Below, piece after piece: positions 1-8,315 of a stretch of 64,000 bases of DNA. This stretch comes from Bosea sp. PAMC 26642 (GTDB taxonomy: Bacteria > Pseudomonadota > Alphaproteobacteria > Rhizobiales > Beijerinckiaceae). The notes under the pieces were generated by a model. That model was given only the letters and a program-made list of their open reading frames with translations, was not told the DNA's origin and ran no database searches. The DNA is taken from NCBI RefSeq assembly GCF_001562255.1, contig NZ_CP014301.1, positions 2,666,001 to 2,730,000 of the forward strand, in the 5' to 3' direction. A program made the translations under genes and the position numbers. Each line of letters begins with the position of its first letter. The stretch's first letter is position 1.

Positions 1-76
1 AGCTACGCCCGTCGTTTCGAACTTAGCAGCAACCATTCTTCCGGTTTGGCGTTTGCCCCGGCACGGAGGGCCGGTC

Positions 77-1147
77 GTGCGCAAAAGTCTATGGATCAGG
101 GATTTGGGGTTGGCTGCCGCTCTCGGTGTTGCGTCGGCTTATGTGGTTTCCCGTTTGGGTCGGACGAGCGGAAGTCCACGAGACGACAAACATGCAGCGA
201 AAACGGCGCATCGCACCCAGCTAGGGTCCGACGCCGAAGCGCCGACCGAAATCCCTGCCAAGGGCTGGTGGGAGATTGCTCGCCGCACCTATCACGAGGT
301 CAATCAAGACCGGGTCCGCGCGGTCGCAGCCGGGGTGACCTTTTACGCCCTTCTGGCGCTGTTTCCGGCACTGACCGCGTTTGTTTCTCTATATGGGCTC
401 GTTGCCGATCTTGGGACCATCACTGATCAGCTCGCATCGATCGAAGGCTTCCTGCCGGCTGGTGCGACGGATTTCCTGCGAGAGCAGATCGGACGTATCG
501 CGGCCGGCGGTGACACAAAGCTCAGCATCGCGCTTCTGATCAGCCTGACATTGGCAGTCTGGAGCGCCAACGCGGGCGTAAAGGCAATCTTCGACGCGCT
601 CAATGTCGCCTATGGCGAGGATGAGAAGCGCGGCTTCATCAAGTTGAACCTGGTGTCGCTCGCGTTCACGCTTGGCATCCTGTTCTTCCTGCTTGGCGCC
701 ATCGGCGCAATCGCTGTCATCCCGGTTGTGCTGGATTACCTTTATCTAGGCGGCGCCGCAGAGTGGTTGATTGCAGTCGGGCGCTGGCCCGTTCTGATCG
801 GCATTCTGCTGCTCGGGCTGGCGGTGCTGTATCGTTACGGGCCGAGCCGCGACAAGGCGCAATGGGCGTGGGTCAGCCCTGGAGCACTTTTTGCCGGCGT
901 GGGGTGGCTCGTCGCCTCGATGTTGTTCTCTTGGTACGTCGCGAATTTCGAGGATTACAATAAGACCTACGGCACCGTCGGCGCCGTCATCGGCCTTCTG
1001 ACGTGGATGTGGTTGTCGGCAACCATCGTTCTTGTCGGCGCGGAGCTGAACTCGGAAGCAGAGCGCCAGACGGATCGCGATACGACAAAAGGCGCTCCCA
1101 TGCCGGTTGGTATGCGGGGCGCTGATGCTGCGGACCGCAAGGGGTAG
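77..1147 (+). CDS. YihY/virulence factor BrkB family membrane protein
   Basis: This is an integral inner-membrane protein of the YihY/BrkB (formerly 'ribonuclease BN') family. After a short N-terminal hydrophobic stretch, the family core starts near residue 70 with an amphipathic helix and the first transmembrane segment (FYALLALFPALTAF). About five more hydrophobic segments follow, and near residue 300 comes the conserved TYGTVGAVIGLL block. The molecular function is unknown; older RNase claims for the family were withdrawn. I chose GTG at 77 because GGAGGG lies six bases upstream; an in-frame TTG at 53 has no such site. It heads a same-strand run of small membrane/stress genes. Confidence 0.9.
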   Translation: MRKSLWIRDLGLAAALGVASAYVVSRLGRTSGSPRDDKHAAKTAHRTQLGSDAEAPTEIPAKGWWEIARRTYHEVNQDRVRAVAAGVTFYALLALFPALTAFVSLYGLVADLGTITDQLASIEGFLPAGATDFLREQIGRIAAGGDTKLSIALLISLTLAVWSANAGVKAIFDALNVAYGEDEKRGFIKLNLVSLAFTLGILFFLLGAIGAIAVIPVVLDYLYLGGAAEWLIAVGRWPVLIGILLLGLAVLYRYGPSRDKAQWAWVSPGALFAGVGWLVASMLFSWYVANFEDYNKTYGTVGAVIGLLTWMWLSATIVLVGAELNSEAERQTDRDTTKGAPMPVGMRGADAADRKG

Positions 1148-1201
1148 GACGGCCTTTGGCAACCGGAGCGACATCTATCGACTTGGGTAACGGCACCCTC
1201 G

Positions 1202-1226
1202 GGAACTACTCCCAAGTGTCTTCGTT
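1202..1226 (+). promoter_or_regulatory. candidate EcfG general-stress promoter
   Basis: GGAAC at 1202-1206 is followed after 16 bases by CGTT at 1223-1226. This matches the alphaproteobacterial EcfG (general stress response) consensus GGAAC-N16/17-CGTT exactly. It lies 33 bases upstream of the ATG at 1259, so it would drive the small stress/membrane genes at 1259-2522. The motif match is seen; sigma-factor dependence is inferred. Confidence 0.65.
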
Positions 1227-1258
1227 ATCGGGCAGGACCAGTAATCGAAAGACAGCAC

Positions 1259-1597
1259 ATGCCATCGGATAACCCCGCCAAAGAGAGTTTGGAACTGGAG
1301 CAGCGCGCGCAACGCCATGCTGCTTTGCACAGGGACCCAGACGCCGAACTCAGCGCAGCTCTAGAGGGCACATTTCCGGCCAGCGACCCTGTGTCCGTTC
1401 AAGCCCCTGTGACGGCAGGCAGCAGTTCTCTTGCGGAGTGGGTTGTTGATGAAACTGAGGAGATAGCGGAATCAGCCGGCGAGCGCGTGACGGAACTCCA
1501 GCACATGCTGGCAGACGAAATCCGCGCGCGGCCGTTGATAGCTGTCTCCTGGGCTCTGGCCGCGGGCGCTATTCTCGGGTTCTTGGCGTCGCGATAG
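1259..1597 (+). CDS. small tail-anchored protein, DUF883/ElaB-like
   Basis: A 112-residue protein with a charged, Glu/Ala-rich N-terminal two thirds and one C-terminal transmembrane helix (residues ~93-110, ending GFLASR). The pattern 'ADEIRARPL...AxGxxLGFLASR' is shared with the gene at 1767 and resembles the C-terminal membrane anchor of the DUF883 (ElaB/YqjD) family, whose E. coli members bind ribosomes at the membrane in stationary phase. The N-terminal half holds a short 'DPDAELSAALEGTFPASDPVSV' type segment common in small rhizobial proteins. A perfect EcfG-type promoter lies just upstream, so stress control is likely. Exact role unknown. Confidence 0.75.
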   Translation: MPSDNPAKESLELEQRAQRHAALHRDPDAELSAALEGTFPASDPVSVQAPVTAGSSSLAEWVVDETEEIAESAGERVTELQHMLADEIRARPLIAVSWALAAGAILGFLASR

Positions 1598-1766
1598 ACC
1601 GATTGCTCGCAATATGGGGACCGGATCTTCGTCGCCGTGGCCTGTGCCGTATGCGTTTAGACGATCTACCCGAACTGATCGGCCTAACCCAAGCCTTCAC
1701 CAGGTCAAAGGGCAGCTCGAGCGAGACTTTCTCGAATTTACGGCCATTGAGCCAAAGGTCTTCAGT

Positions 1767-2069
1767 ATGTCGAACGCATATCCCTTTACTCCGCAGCCCC
1801 AGCCGCGTCAGGACGACCGAGACCAAGCTGGCGGCTCGGCAACCTCAACTACCGACAAGCTCATTGATCACGCCGAGGAAACGACCGCTAGCCTTACGCG
1901 TGGGGCGAAGGAGGTTGTCACCAGCATCGACGATAAGCGGCGCACCGTTGGCGTCGACACCGACAAGCTAAGCGACCTTATTGCCGACGAGATCAACGAC
2001 CGGCCCATTCGTGCCCTTGGCATCGCGATGGCGGTCGGCTTTTTCGTCGGTATTGTGGCGGCTCGCTAA
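1767..2069 (+). CDS. DUF883-like membrane-anchored protein
   Basis: A 100-residue protein starting MSNAYPF. An in-frame upstream GTG at 1614 would add 51 residues of unlikely composition, so ATG 1767 is preferred. It has a Gln/Pro/Asp-rich head, a central helical region, and a C-terminal anchor (residues ~82-100, 'ALGIAMAVGFFVGIVAAR') after the same 'ADEINDRPI' block seen in the preceding gene. The two are probably diverged paralogues of the DUF883 type. It ends 3 bases before the next ATG, so it is co-transcribed with the holin-like gene. Confidence 0.7.
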   Translation: MSNAYPFTPQPQPRQDDRDQAGGSATSTTDKLIDHAEETTASLTRGAKEVVTSIDDKRRTVGVDTDKLSDLIADEINDRPIRALGIAMAVGFFVGIVAAR

Positions 2070-2072
2070 GCC

Positions 2073-2522
2073 ATGTTCGCGTCAATCGGGGAAAACATCA
2101 CAATGAGGATTTCGGATGTCGTGAGGCGCACTGCCACGATTGCCGGTCTCTACGTGTTCGCCGCGCTGATGGTCATCTGCGCGGCGGGCTACGGCCTCAA
2201 TGCCCTTTACAGCTACCTGATGTCTTCACAGGGTGCGGTCGCGGCCAGCTGGTGGGTTGCAGGAGGCCTCTTGGTTGTCGCAATAATTTGCGGTGGGGTA
2301 GCTGTCTACATTGGCAAGAAACCACGTCCGTCCCCGCCCGTCCCGTGGGCGCAGGCGGCATTGGTGTCAGCCCCAATCATCGCCAAGCTTTCAAGATCAC
2401 GACAGGCCGCCTCACTGGCCGGTTCGGCAGCGAATTGGAATGTTCCGGTCGTAGGAGGCGTAATCGCTCTCAGTTTTGTTATTGGTCACAGAATGATGAC
2501 GCGCAGGTCCGCAGCAGATTAA
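2073..2522 (+). CDS. holin-like membrane protein (Holin-X type)
   Basis: A 149-residue membrane protein with two clear transmembrane helices in the first 85 residues (around 22-45 and 65-88), a Pro-rich linker (KKPRPSPPVPW), and a weaker C-terminal hydrophobic stretch near 125-143. This layout resembles the 'putative actinobacterial holin-X / phage holin family' proteins that sit next to DUF883 genes in many proteobacteria. No lysis or phage gene is nearby, so a phage role is not supported; an envelope stress role is more likely. A second possible start is ATG 2103. Confidence 0.65.
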   Translation: MFASIGENITMRISDVVRRTATIAGLYVFAALMVICAAGYGLNALYSYLMSSQGAVAASWWVAGGLLVVAIICGGVAVYIGKKPRPSPPVPWAQAALVSAPIIAKLSRSRQAASLAGSAANWNVPVVGGVIALSFVIGHRMMTRRSAAD

Positions 2523-2792
2523 GCCGCCATGATGCCGCAACTGCTCCCGTCGGTTCAAACACCGGTGATACCCGCGTCTTTCGCGGGAATTCGCCTCGGG
2601 CGTTGATAAATAGTGTCTACTGCCCCGGCGCACGGACCAAGGCGCCAAGGTTATGGCCGATCATAGCCGATCCCAACTCTCTGCGGGCCCATTTGTAGGC
2701 GGCGCCCTGCGATAGATAGATGTATCGTCTCGGTTCATGGGGACGCATTCTGGCGACATGCAGTATGGACGGGCTCTTGCTTTTGTTATTTA

Positions 2793-3122
2793 TTAGCCTG
2801 CCTTGAGCGCGGGTTTCTCGGCGCACGTCGTGCTCTCGATCGGCTCGCCTTGATCGTTGAGCCACTGCCAACGCTTCAAATCCGGTTGGAAAAGGAATGA
2901 AGGCAAGCCCTGGTCGCGCGGGACAAGTTTCAGCTTGTCCATGACGTATTGACGAGCTTGCCCATTCACTTCGACGGTTACATTCCCCGACGGCTCGGCT
3001 TGCTCGATGACGATTTGCCCGGCTTCGAATTTACAAGTGTAAACCGGGTGCGGGACGGGGTCCGTCTCAGCGACCAGCGCTAGGCCAAGTGGCAGTAATA
3101 GAACCGCGATATGTGAGATCAT
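2793..3122 (-). CDS. small secreted protein, paralogue of 13809-14159
   Basis: A 109-residue protein with a short hydrophobic signal-like N-terminus (MISHIAVLLLPLGLALVAE). Two cysteines, in 'YTCKFEAG' and near the C-terminus ('TTCAEK'), could form a disulfide. It aligns over its length with the plus-strand protein at 13809-14159 (shared pattern C-K-F, ..VxVxGxxRxY, ..KLV, ..LKRWxxLND.GE..E.T.C). Both are divergently paired with a near-identical glycine-zipper gene. Function unknown; probably periplasmic. The gene reads away from the shared intergenic region at 3123-3361. Confidence 0.7.
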   Translation of the reverse strand: MISHIAVLLLPLGLALVAETDPVPHPVYTCKFEAGQIVIEQAEPSGNVTVEVNGQARQYVMDKLKLVPRDQGLPSFLFQPDLKRWQWLNDQGEPIESTTCAEKPALKAG

Positions 3123-3291
3123 GTTGCCTCCAAAGGGTAGCAGTCAGTGCGATAAGCCTCGCCTACCTCAAAGGTTCCTCTGAGTGGCCACCCTTTAAAT
3201 GCGTGTGCATCAAGCAGTCGATTGTCTTCCCTTGGACGAAGGCAAAGCCACCGCAGCAGCGCTAACCCACTCATTATGAACGGTTATTCAT

Positions 3292-3316
3292 GGAACTGGT
3301 GCTTTGGTCTGCAGTT
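3292..3316 (+). promoter_or_regulatory. conserved GGAAC-N16-AGTT promoter-like element
   Basis: GGAAC at 3292-3296 is followed 16 bases later by AGTT, one base from the EcfG -10 consensus CGTT. The element is conserved in the inverted second copy (13624-13648) at the same distance from the glycine-zipper gene, although the spacer has changed. Conservation between the two copies is the main support. Confidence 0.5.
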
Positions 3317-3361
3317 TAGATTGCGACTGAGGGGCAACATGCTCACAAAGGGAGAAATACC

Positions 3362-3787
3362 ATGATCAAGAATATCGTTCTTATCGCCGCCCTCGCCATC
3401 GTTCCCGCAACTGCATTCTCGCAGTCGAACTCAGGCGCTGCCGGTGGAGCCGCGAGCGGCGCAGCCACGGGTGCTGTTGGCGGAGCGATCGTCGGGGGGC
3501 CTGTCGGAGCCGTCGTCGGTGGCGTAGGTGGTGCCGCTGCTGGCGCGATCGTCGGTGGCATCGCAACTGAGAACCGCACCGAGTTCCGCACCTATGTGAA
3601 GGAACAGAAGGTCACTTCTGTCCCGTATAAGGAGAAGGTCGTCGTCGGTGCGACCCTGCCTGACACGGTCACCTATCGCGAGGTTCCGGCCAAGTACGGC
3701 AAGACCGAATATCGCTACACTGTGGTCAACGACCAGACCGTCCTGGTCGAGCCCAAGACACGCAAGATTGTTCAGATCATCGAATGA
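3362..3787 (+). CDS. secreted glycine-zipper DUF1236-type protein, copy 1
   Basis: A 141-residue exported protein. It has a signal peptide (residues 1-20, cleavage near AFS-Q) and a glycine/alanine-zipper at ~25-68, with repeated GAxxGGAxVGG units able to form packed helices or membrane pores. A C-terminal DUF1236-like domain has paired YREVPxKYGKTEYRYT and VLVEPKTRKIVQII strands. The protein differs from the copy at 13153-13578 at only about 9 of 141 positions. A good ribosome site (AAAGGGAG) precedes the ATG and a strong terminator follows. Family members are common in rhizobia; the role, probably envelope protection, is not established. Confidence 0.85.
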   Translation: MIKNIVLIAALAIVPATAFSQSNSGAAGGAASGAATGAVGGAIVGGPVGAVVGGVGGAAAGAIVGGIATENRTEFRTYVKEQKVTSVPYKEKVVVGATLPDTVTYREVPAKYGKTEYRYTVVNDQTVLVEPKTRKIVQIIE

Positions 3788-3793
3788 TCAAAT

Positions 3794-3821
3794 GGAGCCC
3801 ACCTCGTTCGGGGTGGGCTCC
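3794..3821 (+). terminator. rho-independent terminator
   Basis: Ten-base arms GGAGCCCACC (3794-3803) and GGTGGGCTCC (3812-3821) pair perfectly around an 8-base loop. The right arm is followed by TTTCGGTT. It lies 7 bases after the stop of the glycine-zipper gene. Confidence 0.85.
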
Positions 3822-3999
3822 TTTCGGTTGGGGGCACCCTGACGCTGACGCCACTAGCCGTGGTCTCAAGAAGTTGCCCCCATTGTCGGGCTGGATGAGC
3901 GTCTCACAGATCTAATCCTGTGCCGGCTTCTGACGACCGGAGCCATTTATCCTTTGGTTACGTCTGAAATTTCCATCGATCCGGACCCGCCCATCACCT

Positions 4000-6021
4000 G
4001 TGATAAAGGACTACGGCACTGTGACCTACAGCACGCGATCCTACGGCTTCAAGATGTCGCCTGCGGCCGCGCCACGTTATGTCGATGCGGTGCCGGGAGC
4101 ACTAGGAGGTGTTGCGACAGGCGCCTTGATTATCGCCGTTTTTTATATGGGCCGCGAAGTTTTCGTGCCACTGGCCCTCGCCATCCTGTTCAGCTTCGTC
4201 CTCGCGCCTCTCGTCAAGCTGCTCCAAAAAATCCGGCTACCTCGATCGGTCGCCGTGATCGCCGTCGTCGCATGCGCGTTCGCGACCGTTGCAGGCCTGA
4301 CGATGGCGATGGTTGGTCAAGCCACGCAATTGGCAGGCGACTTGCCGATCTATCAAAGTAATATGCGAGAGAAGATCGCCTCGCTGAAGGGCGCAGGCCC
4401 AGGGACAGACGTGCTCTCGCGCGCGGTCGACGTCCTCCAAGAGCTCGGCAAGGAGTTCGATAGGCCCGAGAGCCTGCCACAAGCTCGCCTGCCGTCGACG
4501 CCTCCCGACAACAAGCCCATCCCTGTCGAAGTCCATCAGCCGCCGCCGGGGGCACTTGCGACCCTGCGAGCATTCTTGACGCCGCTCATACATCCGATCG
4601 CCACGACCGGTATCGTGCTGATCTTCGTCGTGTTCATACTTCTCCAGCGTGAGGACCTGCGGAACCGCTTCATCCGGCTGACTGGGACGAGCGATCTTCA
4701 AAAGACGACCGCCGCGTTCGACGACGCCGCTAAGCGGCTGAGCCGGCTGTTTCTGACGCAGTTGCTGCTGAACGCCGGCTTCGGGCTGCTCATCGGAACG
4801 GGCTTGTGGCTGATCGGCGTTCCCAGTGCGCTCCTGTGGGGGATCCTCGCCGCTATCCTCAGATTTATCCCCTACGTCGGCGCGATTCTGTCGGCGATCT
4901 TCCCGATGGTGATCGCCGCCGCCGTCGATCCTGGTTGGACCATGCTCGCCTGGACGGCCTCTCTCTTTCTCATCGCGGAGCCTCTTGCAGGTCACGTCAT
5001 CGAGCCGCTCGTTACGGGTCGATCAACTGGTCTTTCTCCTGTCGCCATCGTCGTCGCGGCCACATTCTGGACCTGGCTGTGGGGCCCGATCGGGCTGGTC
5101 CTTGCTACGCCATTGACGGTCTGCCTCGTGGTGCTCGGGCGACATGTCGAACATCTCGAATTTTTGGACGTACTTTTGGGCGACCGCCCGCCATTGTCGG
5201 CTCCCGAGATCTTCTACCAGCGCGTATTAGCTGGAGATCCCGCAGAAACCGCCGACAAGGCCGAGGAGGTCCTGAAGGAACGGTCCTTGTCGGCCTATTA
5301 CGATGAGGTCGCGTTGGAGGGGCTGCGTCTGGCGGCAGCGGACGTCACGCGCGGCGCCCTCGATATCGAGCGGCAAGTGCAAATCCTGGACACTGTGCGC
5401 GAGGTCGTGGACACTTTAGCCGATCACGAGGACCGCGCGCCTACCTCGGGTGAGGTTACCACGGACGCCGAAGCCGGCGCGGCGGTTGCTGAGACCAAGG
5501 AGGCGGAAGGCGCCGCGGATCTTCCGATCCTAACGGATGCCCAGATGAAACCCGCCTTCCGTGGTGAAGGCCGTGTAGTGTTGATTGCGGCGCAATCCAG
5601 CCTCGATGAAGCGGCGGCGTTGATGTGGTCGCAGATCCTCAGCAAACATGGCTTGGCGACCCGCGTGCTATCGTCCGACGCCCTAACGAGCACGCATCTG
5701 TCAGCGCTAGCGCAATCGGATCCCGCCCTCGTTGGACTTTGTTATCTGGGAAGCCAGAGTGGCGCACATATGCGCTATGCGATCAAACGCCTGCGAAGAA
5801 GGATGCCATCGACTTCCATCGTCCTAGCCGCATTCGCGGTTGAGCGGAGAGCGCCTGACGAGGCCGATGTTTCGCTCGCAGACCGGATCGAGACCACCAT
5901 GCGTGGCGCTAGCAAAGCATGCCTGGAGCAGGCGGCCTCCGGTGAGCAGCCGGTGTGGCCCCCACCCCTATCGAGCCACGACGAAGTAGGACAGGGCGGA
6001 TTGGCAGGAATGCCGCGCTGA
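4000..6021 (+). CDS. AI-2E family transporter (PerM/DUF20) with long C-terminal extension
   Basis: The first ~400 residues are a typical PerM/AI-2E-transporter domain: paired N-terminal helices (about residues 32-80), a charged extracytoplasmic insert (~110-185), and C-terminal helices including 'PSALLWGILAAILRFIPYVG' and 'GxxxxHVIEPLVTGRSTGLSPVAIVV'. The remaining ~270 residues are soluble and helical, longer than the usual ~350-residue family member, with an acidic stretch near 485-510. Substrate is unknown; family members export AI-2 or act as Na+/H+ antiporters. The start is uncertain: GTG 4000 and ATG 4054 are both possible. The 3' end abuts an IS3 remnant, so the extreme C-terminus may not be original. 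Confidence 0.85.
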   Translation: MIKDYGTVTYSTRSYGFKMSPAAAPRYVDAVPGALGGVATGALIIAVFYMGREVFVPLALAILFSFVLAPLVKLLQKIRLPRSVAVIAVVACAFATVAGLTMAMVGQATQLAGDLPIYQSNMREKIASLKGAGPGTDVLSRAVDVLQELGKEFDRPESLPQARLPSTPPDNKPIPVEVHQPPPGALATLRAFLTPLIHPIATTGIVLIFVVFILLQREDLRNRFIRLTGTSDLQKTTAAFDDAAKRLSRLFLTQLLLNAGFGLLIGTGLWLIGVPSALLWGILAAILRFIPYVGAILSAIFPMVIAAAVDPGWTMLAWTASLFLIAEPLAGHVIEPLVTGRSTGLSPVAIVVAATFWTWLWGPIGLVLATPLTVCLVVLGRHVEHLEFLDVLLGDRPPLSAPEIFYQRVLAGDPAETADKAEEVLKERSLSAYYDEVALEGLRLAAADVTRGALDIERQVQILDTVREVVDTLADHEDRAPTSGEVTTDAEAGAAVAETKEAEGAADLPILTDAQMKPAFRGEGRVVLIAAQSSLDEAAALMWSQILSKHGLATRVLSSDALTSTHLSALAQSDPALVGLCYLGSQSGAHMRYAIKRLRRRMPSTSIVLAAFAVERRAPDEADVSLADRIETTMRGASKACLEQAASGEQPVWPPPLSSHDEVGQGGLAGMPR

Positions 6022-6029
6022 GCGTCTCC

Positions 6030-6176
6030 GAGGCGGTCATCCATACTTCGCCTTCCATTTCTAAAACGTCGCGTCACTTATCCCGTGCTTGCACACACAT
6101 CCTGGGTCTTCCTCCCAGCCTCGTGCTCCTTCAGCGCCACAATGATCTGATCTTCGCTAAAACGGCTGCGCCGCAT
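6030..6176 (-). pseudogene. IS3-family transposase OrfA remnant (A)
   Basis: On the minus strand from ATG 6176 the first ~28 codons read MRRSRFSEDQIIVALKEHEA and on, the standard N-terminus of IS3-family OrfA. The frame then stops (CASTG*), and KWKAKYG, the next conserved OrfA block, appears in another frame near 6040-6060. The gene is frameshifted and cut off close to the stop codon of the AI-2E transporter. Confidence 0.8.
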
Positions 6177-6270
6177 GGTCCATATCCTGTGATCCGACCC
6201 CCGCAAACTGGACCGTTTGAAGTTGGAGTTTTCCGCGTCAAAATCCTTCGGCTGGAAGGAGCGGAAGACG

Positions 6271-6792
6271 ATGAAGGCATCGAAGTTCTCGGACGCGCAG
6301 AAGGCGTTCATCATCAAGCAAGGCAACGATGGCACGCCGGTTGCGGAGATCTGCCGCAGGGCCGGGATCAGCCAGGCGACCTACTTCAACTGGAAGAAGA
6401 AGTATGATGGGCTGTTGCCGCCGGAGATGCGGCGGCTGAAGCAACTCGAGGACGTCGCGATAAACCCGGAACGGGTTTACGCTGTAAACACCAAGCTGAG
6501 GAAGCTCGTCGCTGACCTCTCGCTCGATCGCGATATGCTTCAGGATGTCATCCGCCGAAAGCTTTAAGGCCTGATCGCAAGCGCAAGCTCGTCAGCGTGA
6601 TCAGCACGGAATGGGCGGTCTCGATCCGGCGCGCCTGTCGCGCCTTGGAGTTCGACCGGTCCACCTTCCACTACCGATCCCGCAAGACCGATCAGGCCGG
6701 CTTCGCTGCCCGCATCAAGGCGATCTGCGAGACGCGTGTCCGGTACGGATACCGACGCGTGCACGTCCTGCTGCGCCGCGAGCGCTGGGACA
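6271..6792 (+). pseudogene. IS3-family OrfA plus truncated OrfB
   Basis: OrfA runs from ATG 6271 to 6567 with the helix-turn-helix (ISQATYFNWKKKY) and the terminal leucine-zipper block (LVADLSLDRDMLQDVIRRK). OrfB overlaps in the -1 frame around 6564 (KALRPDRKRK, then STEWAVSIRRACRALEFDRS) and ends abruptly after 'VHVLLRRERW' near 6790, where an opposing OrfA remnant begins. All DDE catalytic residues of OrfB are lost. OrfA also carries an unusual in-frame insertion at 6454-6486. Confidence 0.85.
6461..6479. repeat. palindrome inside an in-frame insertion in IS3 OrfA
   Basis: Arms TAAACCCG (6461-6468) and CGGGTTTA (6472-6479) pair perfectly around GAA. The palindrome is the core of about 11 extra codons (6454-6486) that interrupt the conserved OrfA motif LED-E-NTKLRK without breaking the frame. 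Confidence 0.75.
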
Positions 6793-6992
6793 ATTCAGCT
6801 TGGCGTTCTCGTCCTCAAGTTGCTTCAGACGCTTGGCTTCGGACACGTCCATCCCTCCGAACTTCGCTTTCCAGTTGTAGAGGGTCGCCTCGGAGACACC
6901 GTGCTTGCGCGCCAGATCGGCGGTCTTCGCCCCGGCCTCATGCTCGCGCAAAACCGCGATGATCTGCTCTTCCGTAACCGTGCTCGCTTCAT
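6793..6992 (-). pseudogene. IS3-family transposase OrfA remnant (C)
   Basis: On the minus strand ATG 6992 opens an OrfA whose N-terminus should read MKRARxTEEQ. One base is missing after the fifth codon, so the frame only becomes readable at TEEQIIAVLREHEAG. It continues through the helix-turn-helix (VSEATLYNWKAKFGG) to EDENAKL and then breaks off at about 6795, exactly where the plus-strand OrfB fragment ends. Frameshifted and truncated; inactive. Confidence 0.8.
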
Positions 6993-6999
6993 CTGTCCG

Positions 7000-7487
7000 T
7001 CCTTGAGAAAGGCCGGACTCTAAATCGCCGTGGAGGAAAAACGCAGTGGCAGGTCAGATACGCGGATCGGCACCGACGCCCTGAAGTTACCAGCGACATT
7101 CGGGTGGTTCAGCCATTGAACCCACAGGAGCGCTGCTTTCCTTCTAGTAAAGGTGGCAAGAATATTAAATGAGGATAGTCGAGCGGGATACTCGGTGGCG
7201 GTGAGCGCTATGCGGAAGTCGGGCTGAATTGGCTTCGAAACGGCACCCCGTTCTGTCCCAAATCCAGTTTTTGAAGGTCAGCCAGAAGGCGTCGATTCCC
7301 TCACTGTTGCAGCATCGAAGGCGTCAGCAGCGAACTTCGAAGTGCGGGAGCCGTAATTGTTGCCAGGCGTCTTCCGAGCATCGCGAGAGCGAGCAGGCGA
7401 CATTCCATCGAGTTCCGCTCACGCACGTCGCGCGGCGAGATGCCCAAAACGCAAGATGCCGTTGCGACATGGGTGTGTCATCTTTGT
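7000..7487. other. gene-poor spacer after the IS cluster
   Basis: I found no convincing gene here. A 108-residue plus-strand reading frame at 7229-7555 has poor composition and overlaps the end of the minus-strand gene at 7488. The stretch may be degraded flanking DNA of the insertion sequences. Confidence 0.5.
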
Positions 7488-7691
7488 TCAAATATGATCT
7501 CCAGTCCCCTCCGGGCCTAAGTGCTTATGTCCCTCTGCGACCAGGGCTGCATTGATCGCAATCAGGCCAAACAGGATGAGAAAGAAAACGGGGATCAGCC
7601 GGAAGCTGCTCATCAGACCGAAGTAGATCAGCCCGCTTGCGATGAGGCTGGCCCCGCCAAGGAAGAGAGTCACATAGCGACTGTTGATCAT
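7488..7691 (-). CDS. small two-helix membrane protein
   Basis: A 67-residue protein starting MINSRY. AGGAG lies seven bases upstream of this ATG, which decides it over an in-frame start seven codons earlier. Two transmembrane helices fill most of the chain (about 7-28 and 31-50), followed by a short hydrophilic tail with histidines (EGHKHLGPEG). No family recognised; it lies among other small membrane and stress genes on this strand. Confidence 0.55.
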   Translation of the reverse strand: MINSRYVTLFLGGASLIASGLIYFGLMSSFRLIPVFFLILFGLIAINAALVAEGHKHLGPEGTGDHI

Positions 7692-7827
7692 ACTGAAATC
7701 TCCTAACGGCACAGGCCAGCTTAATGTAACGCCCGGCGAAAAATGTCGGCCCTAGTGCAAATGAGAAGTTCGTTGCCTCAGCGTGCGTCCAACTCGGTTT
7801 GCAGCCAAAAGAACCACTTGGCTCAGC

Positions 7828-8292
7828 CTAGGAAGTGCTGATACGCCCCTCGGGAGTATAACGGTCAACCGCATCAGGGAGCTGACGAGATAGCCTCGCC
7901 AATAGCTCATCACGCGAGAGGCCTGTCTGGCGGATCAAGGTGTCGATGACATCGGGGCCGATCGCCTTTTCCAGATCATTAGGGGCAACTTCCTGATTTG
8001 AACCATGTTGCACCCATGAATCGGCCGTTGAGCCTTGTCCGGCTTGTTTGAACCGATCCATAAGCTCGCCCAAACCGCCCGACAGCAGACCGCCGACCCC
8101 TCCAGCGCCTGCTAAGCCTCCAAGGCCGCCCAGTATACCGCCGGCCTCCCGTGGCATATCCGAGTTGGGCTGCTGGCCTGGGTTACGCTGGCTGTTCTGT
8201 AACCACTCCGAAATCTTGTCTCGGTTCTGAAATCCAGCAACCGCCAGAAGTCCGAGAAGCGCCGTCATTGATGGAAAGCCATTGCTACTCAT
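7828..8292 (-). CDS. YidB family protein (DUF937)
   Basis: A 154-residue protein of the YidB/DUF937 type. The pattern is an N-terminal helix, a Gly/Leu-rich low-complexity centre (GGILGGLGGLAGAGGVGGLL, about residues 50-75), and a C-terminal region with the conserved 'IGPDVIDTLIRQTGLSRDEL' and 'LSRQLPDAVDRYTPEGRI' blocks typical of the family. The function of DUF937 proteins is unknown. I chose ATG 8292 because an AGGAGAACGACT leader precedes it. It follows the GlsB-like gene by 23 bases on the same strand, so the two are probably one operon. Confidence 0.85.
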   Translation of the reverse strand: MSSNGFPSMTALLGLLAVAGFQNRDKISEWLQNSQRNPGQQPNSDMPREAGGILGGLGGLAGAGGVGGLLSGGLGELMDRFKQAGQGSTADSWVQHGSNQEVAPNDLEKAIGPDVIDTLIRQTGLSRDELLARLSRQLPDAVDRYTPEGRISTS

Positions 8293-8315
8293 AGTCGTTC
8301 TCCTATCCTTGCGGG

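Larger units (their letters stand above)
6025..6992. mobile_element. cluster of three abutting IS3-type insertion-sequence remnants
   Basis: Three transposase fragments lie head to tail or facing each other: minus-strand OrfA (6176-6030), plus-strand OrfA/OrfB (6271-6792) and minus-strand OrfA (6992-6793). No element is complete and none has both ends. Their direct junctions imply IS-into-IS insertion followed by deletion. Confidence 0.8.

Noticed and set aside
7229..7555. A 108-codon plus-strand frame after the IS cluster
   Set aside because: Poor composition (Ser/Gln/Arg/His-rich), no ribosome site, and it overlaps the better-supported minus-strand gene at 7488-7691.
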